A stretch of 64,000 nt of DNA from Patiria pectinifera (Eukaryota; Echinodermata; Asteroidea; Valvatida; Asterinidae). Where the stretch lies: the NCBI GenBank assembly GCA_029964075.1, contig CM057141.1:12338001-12402000 (forward strand), written 5' to 3'. Each line of letters opens with the position of its first letter. Positions within the stretch are counted from its first letter, which is position 1. A program made the position numbers and the translations under genes. This document shows, in pieces, positions 55,095 to 64,000 of the stretch. Under the pieces are notes generated by a model, which saw nothing but the letters and a program-made list of their open reading frames with translations, did not search any database and had not been told where the DNA came from.

Positions 55095-58000
55095 TCAGCT
55101 TGTAACGTTTTTCAAGGCTTGCTCAATCGTGGGGTACTGAAATTCATATCCGCTCTCCAGGGTCTGTTTGGGGAGGACTTTCTGTCCCTCAAGAAGCATC
55201 ACGGCTCTCTCCGCCCCGAAGGCCAAGTTGATCGCGAACCCCGGCGCCGGCAAGACGGTGGGCCGGCAAAGCACCGACCCGAACGCCTTGGTGAACTCGC
55301 GGTTTGTGACGGGCGTCGGGGCCACACCGTTCAGGACCGGCGGGCAGTTGGGAGTCTCGATGGCATGGACAAAGATCCCGGCGATGTCGTCGATGTGAAT
55401 CCAGGGAAAGTACTGGTTGCCGGACCCCATGATGCCGCCCACCCCCAACCAGAAAGGCCAGATCATCTGCTGGATTGCACCACCATCACGACCAAGAACA
55501 ACACCTTAGGAAATAGAAGTGGAAACAATTTAAACATTGAACGGTGGGGGGGAGGGGGGGGGGAGGCTATAACAAACAATGTTTACTGCCGTGATGTGGG
55601 ATATATGCTGTGCGCCCCTCAGTGGTTAAAAAGGGCATATCCCACATCACAGCAGTCGACAATTGTTTTGTTATATTGTGCAAATAAGTCAAAGGGATAG
55701 ATGGTTGTCCTTTACTAAGCGAGAAATACATGAAATCACTACAATGTAACCATTGATAACTGCAGACTTTCCTGCAAGGCACGAGACTGAGCGGTTGCAG
55801 TCCTCAGTCGCGAGCACACGGGTAAGTTCTTCACGCGCGCGCAATGCATGCAATTATATGAAGTGCATATGGGTGGATATACATTTTTACATACTGGCCA
55901 CGTGGCCATTCTTGACCAATGAAATTACAGTATCCAAGCACACGATATAACAAATGTATTTTTATGCCAGAGTGTAAATGACTCACAACCAATGTCAGTT
56001 GTGAGGCAACGCATTCGGAAAGAATGTTGCATCCTGACGCCACTTTTTTCCATCATACATTATCTCCATGAAGGTCAGTCAGTGCAAAAATGTTGAAAAG
56101 ACATGAATCTGGGACTGAGAAACATTTCCAATGTTGTTAGAAAATACTTTGCAAATGCACTCAACTATCCACAGATTTTGTACACAACCACAGAAGTGGC
56201 GTCAGAATACTACATTCTTTCCACGCATTCCAATTTTATAATCTTGGCACTAGAGTTGTATTGACATCTGTATTAAACAAGTCAATCACAAGACACATCA
56301 CAAGTGAGACATGAGTAACATTAACCCTAACTCCCGCTGCTATGTACATCAGATTCGAACCAGCCAACCGATCCTGTAAGCTCGGTGGTGGAGTGGTAAG
56401 ATGTCTGCACTAGAAAGTAGGAGGTCGTGAGTTAGTCCCACGCGAGTGATTTTTTCCCACTTTCACTCGGGAGGTAACACACTGAGTATACAGTGTTTAT
56501 ACCTCAGTGAAGGGCAAAACCTAATATTGATTTACATCACCCCGATGCAAATTCCATCTTATTAATACAATGTACCTGTTCTTATGATGACCTGCCTGAC
56601 GTGGCTGTGGCTGTCTGGTAGCTTAGCGCTGTTCTCCCACTCGGTACACAGTCTGGCCAGGAAATCCGAATCTCCACCTGGACTGTCCTCGGTGTACTCA
56701 GCTGTCAAACTGGGGGCGTAGTAACCTAGATGGGGAGAAATGATGGGGGAGGGATGATCTCGTGGTCTACACCTCTTTAAGGAATTATGATATTAGAACA
56801 AAATCTAGACTGCACCTTAATGTAAAAACCAAAACAATGGGTGAAGCTACGTCGGTTGATATGCTGTTATGTAAGAAACCACTGAGGCGGCTAAAGCTTG
56901 TTAGAGCTGGAGTTGGGATTTAGGTCATCATGAGTCTATCCATCACCAGTCATCACAAGCCAAACATAATTCATCAGGAGTCAATCAAAAGTCACTCGCA
57001 AGTCAATCACAAGTCAATCGCAAGTCATCACAAGTCATCACAAGTCATCAGGAGTCAACCACAAGTCACCACAAGTCAATCACAAGTCAATCACAAGTCA
57101 CTCGCACGCCAATCGCAAGTCAATCACAAGTTACCACAAGTCAATCACAAGTCATCACAAGTCAATCACAAGTCACTCGCACGCCAATCACAAGTCAATC
57201 ACAAGTTACCACAAGTCAATCACAAGTCATCACAAGTCATCACAAGTCATCACGAGTCATCACAAGTCAATCACAAGTCACTCGCATGCCAATCACAAGT
57301 CAATCACAAGTTACCACAAGTCAATCACAAGTCATCACAAGTCAATCACAAGTCATCACAAGTCAATCACAAGTCACTCGCACACCAATCGCAAGTCAAT
57401 CACAAGTTACCACAAATCATCACAAGTCATGCCAAGTTGACCACAGTCTCAAGTCCATTGACTAAATTAAGTCAGGACAAAATTAAGGAGGACAAGTTTT
57501 TCCAGCACTTCTCACCGACACCCGACGTCGAGACAAAGACTTTGGGTGGTTTGCTGGCGTCTGCGATTGCCTTGGCCAGAGCTGCGGTAGTCTTCACGCG
57601 ACTGTCTGTGACCTCCTGCTTGAATGACTCTGTCCATCTGCCAAGAAAAACATGCTTTCTTTCAGGTGTCTTTAGATGAGAGCTGTTGAAGGGCAAGTTG
57701 CTCCTTTACAAGACTTAAACATTAAAGATGATACCCCATGCACTTCAAAAAACAGAATTTTTTTCTCCTAACAAATTTTCAATTTGTATCGAGGTACATG
57801 TAGAACTAGCAAGGGGACTGCATCTTTAAGATCACCACAAAACTTTCTAGGCTGAAATCCAACCATTCATTTGTGTGGTTCTAGTGAAAGAGGTACTAGT
57901 GGAAACTCAATATTTTGGTTGATGTATGGCAGTGACGTGACCAGGATTTTTTTCAGTGGGGGGGGGGGAGGGGGCACTAAGGGTGGAACAACAAGATTTT

Positions 58001-60606
58001 GCCCTAGTTTCCAGGGCACCGACTGGCCAAACAAGGAGGGAACCTCTTTTGATGCTAGAGGGTACTGTGTCTGTGTGTGGTTTCCTCGTCCACAAAAGTC
58101 ACCCATGGTAAGGAAAGGGTTAAGGGTCTTTGCTCATTAAAGTGAGACTTCACTCAATTTTATGTTTATATGACCATTTCTGTGAGGTCTCACTGAGAAA
58201 GGGTCTCCACTACATCACTGCTGTAAACAAATAAGAAAAGAATCAATACAGCATTTACCTTCTGAGAGGGTTGAGAATGTTTTCCCCGGACAGACTGACG
58301 ACAGCATCACATTCTGGTAACCCTTCCTTGCGTAACTGGTTCTGTGTGTAATGCAACCAAAAAAACAAAACACAAAACAATGAAAGAATTCAGGCAATTA
58401 CAGATTTTGTGATAAAATGGATGTCACAGGTTAGTTAATTCTAGCACTATGGTCATGATTATTGGTTGCAACTATAAAAAAAAATCAACATATTCATACA
58501 AGTTTAGACCAATCAAATGGACACTAAATCACTGAATCGCTGTTGAAGAGTAAGACCCCTCAATTTTTTCGCCAATGCTATTTTTACGGGCATTGACTGT
58601 TGAGCATGCATCAGTTGTCGACTGCATGGCTGTTGGACCTAACTTCCCTTCTAACAAAAAAAATGCTTCAGAAACCTGAATCAGAAGGAAAAGTTAAATC
58701 TGGCCTCTGCAAGCTGTGTAGCTGAGTTCAAAATAAAGAGGGGCCCTAAATAAAACCCTCGATCCCTCTCTGGCTTGCAATTTCAATATGGTCAGCCCAG
58801 CAGTCAAAATAAATCAAGTGACTGTTTTTAACAGTTGAGTGCTCCCTGCCTTCATAAAGCAGGATTGACTGGCTGTGACTGTTACAAAAACTGATATAGC
58901 TATGCTATAGCTATAGCTATGCTTCGACTGTAGGTGATTGATAAGACAGCTGTGCCTACCAGTCACCTGCTTTTGTCTGTTGATGAAATTTGACTGTCAC
59001 AGTGCCTATAAGAAATATGATCTGACTGTTGGTGACTAGCCTGTTTAGTTAATGCATGGCAGGGGAACAGGATTGAATTTTTGACTGTCTGTGACTGATC
59101 AAACAAAAGGAGGGTTAATGCCTTATCACTTTACACTAACAGAAAACCTTTTACACTCACAGAAACACATTGTGCAAGACGATTGTTTCGAATAATTTTC
59201 ATGGAAAAAAAAACTGCTTTTATGCAGTTCCTGGCATTATGCTTCCACCATTACTTAGGGGCATTGATGAATGTTCAGTGATTTAGTGCCCAAATTGATC
59301 CACACAAATTTAAAAAAAAATTATTTTGAAGTGGAACCAACCCATGTGATTTTGTCCTTCCCTGCTGATCGTGAAACAAGCTGTACACTGTGCCCCCTCT
59401 GGAGAAGTAACCTCCGGATGGCTGTTCCAATGAAGCCACTTCCTCCTCCTACGATGTATGATGAGTGTTAAAAAAATTTTAAATGAGCCCAAACTTACTA
59501 TAATAACTTAGAGAAATAATTAGTTTCGAAGTGTTTTTACAGCTGAGTTCCATAAACAAGCGTCTCAATTTTTTCCGCTCTTGAGCTTTTTTTTTTCTTC
59601 TCCATTTTCCCCAAATTTTTACGGCAGTCGACCATCTGATTCCGTGACCTGCAAATATTCAACATCAGGAACCAGACTGTCAAGCAAATGGCTCTCGGAC
59701 TTTATTTCCCAGATTTTTAACGAGCAGTTTGAACGATGACTTCTACTCTTATACAATATTACAGAGACCAACATGGGATAGTTGTTGTACTCCATGCAAT
59801 TTGAAACTTTTTTTTTAAGGTTCTGTGCAGTATTTGTCATTAATTTTTATAGCATATTTTTTATATCTTTCTTTTGGTGAAGTATTGTGTTTCTATACAA
59901 AAACATTAGAAATTATTCTGTTTAATGTTTAACTTTTTTTTTAACGTTTTTATCAACTTGTTCAATGTAAAAAAATAAAGGCCAACAGAATTTCCCTTTA
60001 GGGATAACTGAATCTGAATTTGAGTCAAATCCATGGATCACTCAGAAAAAAGGAATCTTCAGTATAAAGTATGATTAAAAACATTAAAAGTCCACTATAT
60101 TCAAAGAACAAAAAAGAAAAAAATATTCTATCCTTGATTCAATGATTCAATCTCATTTGGTTAATCTTTCAAATCAAAAGCAATTTTTTTTCCAACAAGA
60201 AAGAATGTTGCAGCCTGACGCTACCCTTTTTTCTTCATATATCATCTCAATGAAAATTGAAGGTCAGTAATTTGAAAAAATGATTAACAGTATTTATAAG
60301 AGTAAAAAGACATGAAAATGAGTGAGAAACATTTCCAATTTTGTTAGGAAAAACTTAGAAAATGTTTTTGACTCTCCACAAACTTTTGAAGTGGCGTCAG
60401 CTTGCAACATTCTTTTCTTCCAACACTTATTTCCGACTCATACTTAAATTAAGTAACCGGCTCAATTTTACAAGTCATTTTTTTTCACGTAATAGGTGCA
60501 GCATTAGCATGATTGAAAAAATGCCGAGCGTTCCAAATTCGTGATATTAGAAGCAAACTCTGGCTTAAAAAAACAACATACTGTGCTTACCTAATAACAC
60601 GAACAT
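55095..60606 (-). CDS. SDR39U1: Epimerase family protein SDR39U1, 6 coding exons
   Basis: Minus-strand coding exons in order are 60606-60591, 59448-59342, 58341-58259, 57637-57516, 56725-56576 and 55504-55095. They total 888 nt and 295 residues with all phases closing. The protein belongs to the atypical SDR branch (bacterial YfcH-like) and is expected to bind NADP(H); its substrate is unknown. Visible features are MFVLLGGGSGFIG at the start (dinucleotide-binding glycines at 6-8, 10 and 13), SLSGENILNPLRRW around 60-70, and VGYYAPS about 109-115. FPWIHIDDIAGIFVHAIE lies near 182-199. The C-terminal DUF1731-type region has RAVMLLEGQKVLP. Length agrees with the human protein. The first exon codes only five residues plus one base. 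The last exon is by far the longest (410 nt). The neighbouring AP1G gene is convergent; TANGO6 is upstream on the same strand. Confidence 0.92.
55568..55675. mobile_element. Short foldback MITE, SDR39U1 intron 5
   Basis: The sequence TATAACAAACAATGTTTACTG ends here: it continues into GTGATGTGGGATATATGC, and the other half is GCATATCCCACATCACAGCAG then CAATTGTTTTGTTATA. The halves pair over about 40 bp with a short loop near GCGCCCCTCAGTGG. Flanks suggest a TA duplication. Confidence 0.8.
56017..56222. mobile_element. MITE with GAAAGAATGTTGCA ends, copy 1 (SDR39U1 intron 5)
   Basis: The left end GGAAAGAATGTTGCATCCTG and CGCCACTT pair with the right end AAGTGGCGTCAG and CTACATTCTTTCC. The interior has AGACATGAATCTGGGACTGA and GAGAAACATTTCCAATGTTG. 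Copy 2 is at 60199-60417. Both copies lie in introns of the same gene. Confidence 0.85.
56332..56566 (+). mobile_element. tRNA-derived SINE, family 1, in SDR39U1 intron 5
   Basis: It reads GATTCGAACCAGCCAACCG, GCTCGGTGGTGGAGTGGTAA, AGGAGGTCGTGAGTTAGTCC, then a T run and ACACTGAGTATACAGTGT. Box B has lost two bases (GAGTTAGTCC), so this copy is probably transcriptionally dead. It is antisense to its host gene. Confidence 0.8.
56930..57440. repeat. Minisatellite of CATCACAAGT(CA) units, SDR39U1 intron 4
   Basis: The array mixes CACAAGTCAT and CACAAGTCAA units of 9-12 bp with a recurrent CACTCGCACGCCAATC(G/A)CAAGT variant. The longer period is about 66-110 bp, marked by that variant near 57096, 57174, 57279 and 57374. 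It gives a long open frame on the plus strand that runs into antisense exon 4 and is not a gene. Confidence 0.9.
58795..59045. repeat. Interspersed repeat, family H, SDR39U1 intron 2
   Basis: It runs from CCCAGCAGTCAAAATAAATC through GACTGTTTTTAACAGTTGAG and AAGCAGGATTGACTGGCTGT to CTGACTGTTGGTGACTAGCC. It is the copy most like 12880-13098, but has an extra ATAGCTATAGCTATGC stretch near 58900. Confidence 0.7.
60199..60417. mobile_element. MITE with GAAAGAATGTTGCA ends, copy 2 (SDR39U1 intron 1)
   Basis: It starts GAAAGAATGTTGCAGCCTGA and ends AAGTGGCGTCAGCTTGCAAC then ATTCTTTT. The interior AAGACATGAAAATGAGTGAG and GAGAAACATTTCCAATTTTG matches copy 1. Confidence 0.85.
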
Positions 60607-61642
60607 GCTTGCCTTTTCATTAATTTAACACACAAAAAATCCAGAGTCCTATTTTCAGGCTTCGTCTGCAGTGCTGATCATGTGTCCACGAACCCGTCAA
60701 AACAGAATTATTTGTTATGCAACACCATAACAAAACGGCTGTTTACTGTCATTATATATGAACAGTTGTCCGTTTTGTCTACGACTGTTTCAAGCATCTT
60801 CAAGAGGCACTATTTTTGCAAAAAGCGCGGAGGTGGCATCTACCAAATCAGACATAAATAAATGAATTGAAACATTGTTATTTCAATGCTGAATTTAAAT
60901 GAACGTTTTTATTATGCGATACTTTTCTTGCAAAACTGCTAGGAAAATGTTAACAAAATATTGGGTTTATATTTAAATAAAAAGCTTTTGGCATTTGTGC
61001 AATCCATTAATTTCTAACAATGATTTCTGCAGATCAACACTGCTGAAACTATTAAGAACTTCATGATGACTTAAAAAATAAAATTTTAACTATGAATTCT
61101 TTTAATATTCATAACATATAGGTGTACGTGAATTGTGAATTATATATAAAGGCAACATTTATGATGGTAATTATAAGTATCTGGTCTGATTCTGACTAGC
61201 AGTATATAAATTCACCATCTTAGCTAAAAATGTACTGCAGGACACATATTGAATATCTTGAGTAGGACCCAAGGGGAATTCTGAGGGTGTGGGGGGGGGG
61301 GGGTGTCCCCTCCACCCACCAGCAGGCAGGAAAGCTGGGTCAACATTCAACCCAGTCTAAAGGGCATCCACCAATTTAATTGCCAATGTTTGAATTCGGA
61401 AATTGTGAATTTTTATGAATTTAAATGACCTATTTACGTCATACAAATTTCAAAATTACACAAAATGCACATTTTTTAAATCTGTGCAATGCACAGAAGC
61501 CGAGGATGGATCGGGCTGAAAAGATTTTAAATTATTTTATTTGAGGACCTCAATCATAAAAAAAAAATTTAAAGCAAATTTTGGAGATAAATTTCAAATG
61601 ACAAATCTCATTGACAATGACCAATTTCATTGGGCTTCTAAT

Positions 61643-62196
61643 TTAAAGGTAGGGTATATCATTTGTGCATTTTTTCCCCTGTGAAGCAACAAAAGTGCTT
61701 GAAATCTAAAGAAGGGTGCTTAACAAGTAACCTGATTAAGTTTCAGCTCAGTGAATGTTGTATATTCTGCAAAAACAATATTCTGTGATCTCGGTTTCAA
61801 TTCAAAATTTGCTGAGTCATGTTTTGAATTGCCCCCATAATCAGCGTCCGGGACATGTACTCATTCCGCTACGCGATGTCACGCAGCTGAACTGACGAAC
61901 ATGCAATGTAATAGCAACCACATGTGCGCATGTGTGCATCATGTCCACACTTGCATGCACCCACCCACGGACTTGTCCAATTGCAAAACAACTACTAACG
62001 AAAGTTTCCAAAAATGTGTCATATGACACATCTTTGGAAATGACCTTTTATTGTTGTCTTCAAAATTACAGCATGCAAGAAAGAATATTTCACAGGCGGC
62101 TTAGTACCATTACTATCTTTGAACCAAGTAAGCTTTTCAACAATAATCTTGTCAATTACTTTTTGGATAGCTGCAAATGATCTACTCTACCTTTAA
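61643..62196 (+). mobile_element. TTAA MITE, family B copy 2, between SDR39U1 and TANGO6
   Basis: It has clean TTAA at 61643-61646 and 62193-62196, AGGTAGGGTATATCATTTG at the left and CAAATGATCTACTCTACCT at the right. The core GCTACGCGATGTCACGCAGC and TTTCAGCTCAGTGAATG match copy 1 at 37684. 554 bp and non-coding. It occupies a third of the intergenic space. Confidence 0.9.
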
Positions 62197-62386
62197 GTAA
62201 AAGAAATTACTTAACAAATATATATGCCAACCAGAAATCAGTAAAATACGAAGCCAGTAAAAACATTTTTGGCTGGAAACCAATTTTACTTTATAGCATA
62301 CGTCTGTGTTTAGCAGTTCAATAAAATATATCCTTCCCCCTACCCCTCAACACCCCCACCAAGTCCAGTTTGATATAGCACCATCA

Positions 62387-64000
62387 TCAAGGCAGCACAG
62401 TGATTTTCTTGGACAGTGTTTGCTTTGGGAAGAGATATTCCCTCATGAAAACATCAATCTCCTCCAGGGCAAGCTGGCAGTGAAGTCTGATGACGTCGTC
62501 TGTCTCCACGCTCAGCGCCAACTTCAGGCTTCGGTAAATATCCCTCATGACACCTTCCAGAACCTGCAATTGAGGTATGCACAGAAAAAAGTGTGCGTCA
62601 CAATGCAGTTTTTCACAGAAATGGTGTTTGTTGTGTTTGTTTTTTAAGTAAGACACCCTAAGCTTAACAGTGAGACTTAAGGTGTCAATGCAAGGAATTT
62701 TTCTTAGGGACACATTTTGTGCAGCTTTCTACTCCTCTTAAATGTATGAAAACTATTTGACACCCCTTTTAAACAGGGAGAGTTTTTCCTCAGAATTTTT
62801 GCCATCCGTCACAGCTTTGAAGGCTTGCTACAGCCTACTGAGCGCGGCCCTGTACAATCTTTGCCTACTACAATGGCGACGCTAACTTTCCAGGTAGCCG
62901 CATGTCAGGCCAGGTCACGTATAGTGAGAGAGCCCTATAGGGGCAATTCCATGGCTGCTCAACGTGAGTAACCGATTTTGTGCGTCTTGTTTATCATACA
63001 TAACACATTTTTCTGGATGTCATCTTTGGTGCTTAGGTAGGTCTAGGTCTACTCTATCTACCATGGGGATAACAGTTATTAAACCTTTTCAGTAAAGTAA
63101 TTACAGCCCAAGGAAACTCAAAAGTACATCAAAAATGTAACGTAAGTAACCGTGGAATTGCCCATAGGCACATGTAGGTCAGTGCCAGCAATAACCAATT
63201 AATTTGGATGTGGTCTTAAAACATCCTCGGTCCGTCATTTTGAAATTTAAGGTTGTAGAGTCACGTGGACTTGCTTACCGTGATTGCATCTTTCCCGAGG
63301 CCTCTGAGAAGGAGGGTGAGAACAAGAACGCAGGCCCGTCTGACTAGCAGCTCTGGATCACTCCTCAAGATGGTCATCAGGCAATTCAGGACCTGATACA
63401 ATTAAGGGAGAAATAAGTGAGAATGAAAAAAAACTTAATTTGAATATTGTTTTCGATAAGGTTATGACTCTCTGTTTATGGAATATGAAATCTATTTTAC
63501 TCAGTCTTTGGCAGATCCAGAAGGGGGTGGGAGCTGCTGGAAAAAAAACCAACTTTTTTTTTTAAATTGCCCTTCTTTCTCCCCCTAGTCTGTGGAAATA
63601 GAGATTCCAAAATGTTGAAGTCAACGTAGGGATGTGCATTTACTGGTAGTACGGGAGCCGGGTATACGATTGAAAAAAATACGGGTACCCGGGTACAACA
63701 AATGGATTGGGTTTCCAAGTTTGCAGCATTGCTACTGTTGCTAGCATCATGACCAGCGTATATATGGGTTTATGGCTTCAGACCAGCGGCCTTTGAACAA
63801 AGACATCGACAAATTGGGGAACCGCCAACATAGGGCTGGAAACCTAAGTTGGTAGAGTGCCGGTACGGTATTTCGAAGGTCACAGGTGCGAACCCTGCTC
63901 CAGTCAATTTTTGTGCTCAATTTTATAATTACAACAAATATAATTAAATTTCCACTTGGGAAGCGATGAACATTGCGTGCTCACCTCATGGAGATTTGGG
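62387..64000 (-). CDS. TANGO6: HEAT-repeat protein, probably TANGO6 (RTP1 C-terminal region), partial
   Basis: The last coding exons on the minus strand are 64000-63985 (cut by the window edge), 63392-63279 and 62563-62387, all phase 0 with GT-AG junctions. They encode PNLHE, then a 38-residue helical piece starting VLNCLMTILRSDPELLVRRA, then 58 residues from VLEGVMRDIYRSLKL to KKITVLP and the stop. The alternating hydrophobic pattern and LVRRACVLVLTLLLRGLG are typical of HEAT/armadillo helices. The C-terminus resembles my memory of TANGO6/TMCO7 and yeast RTP1 (Golgi organisation; RNA polymerase nuclear import), but this is recognition by pattern, not alignment. It lies upstream of SDR39U1 on the same strand. 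Confidence 0.65.
63832..63935 (+). mobile_element. tRNA-derived SINE, family 3, plus orientation
   Basis: It reads AGGGCTGGAAACCTAAGTTG, GTAGAGTGCCGGTACGGTAT and GGTGCGAACCCTGCTCCAGT, followed by CAATTTT. Box A is weak and box B (GGTGCGAACCC) is recognisable. The GTGCCGGTACGGTAT block ties it to the copy at 32775. It lies in the TANGO6 intron. Confidence 0.6.

Noticed and set aside
56930-57679. A 249-codon plus-strand open frame
   Set aside because: Its first two thirds are the CATCACAAGT minisatellite and its end is antisense to SDR39U1 exon 4.
59449-59470. An AT-AC acceptor (CATCATAC) for SDR39U1 exon 2 with TTTTTTAAC as branch site
   Set aside because: No matching U12 donor was found upstream. 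An ordinary AG acceptor (CATCGTAG) joins in frame to the 16-nt exon at 60591-60606 and rebuilds the NADP motif.

Overview
The window is a piece of an intron-rich animal nuclear genome. It carries four recognisable conserved protein genes. The gene content, the abundance of TACATG-type simple sequence, a U12-dependent intron and the dense load of short non-autonomous transposons and tRNA-derived SINEs suggest a marine invertebrate deuterostome (echinoderm, hemichordate or lancelet-like). The sequence alone does not settle which. The E2F and AP-1 gamma models are complete with every splice phase closing.

Layout. 1-723: probable promoter and 5' UTR. 724-10596 (+): an E2F4/E2F5-type transcription factor in seven coding exons (342 residues), including an AT-AC U12-type intron. 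10597-19223: 3' UTR and intergenic DNA, mostly repeats, with no gene I recognise. 19274-51102 (+): the gamma subunit of the AP-1 clathrin adaptor in nineteen coding exons (850 residues), followed by a long 3' UTR to about 53.0-54.3 kb. 55095-60606 (-): SDR39U1, an NADP-type epimerase-like short-chain dehydrogenase relative, in six coding exons (295 residues) and convergent with AP1G. 62387-64000 (-): the last three exons of a HEAT-repeat protein that looks like TANGO6, running off the window.

The rest is mobile DNA. Four TTAA-flanked miniature element families are present: A with AGGGAATATACA ends, B with AGGTAGAGTATATC ends, and C and D with CCCTAAC ends. There are also pogo/Tigger-like miniatures with TA duplications, hAT-like miniatures, foldbacks, three tRNA-derived SINE families, and minisatellites in introns of three genes. 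The four genes are not an operon or a pathway. E2F is a cell-cycle regulator, AP-1 gamma and TANGO6 act in Golgi-related traffic, and SDR39U1 is a probable oxidoreductase of unknown substrate.

I see no new gene system. The points most worth checking are the splicing architecture (U12 intron, a candidate 9-nt microexon, an alternative donor, an array of decoy acceptors, MITE inverted repeats around one exon) and the transposon families.
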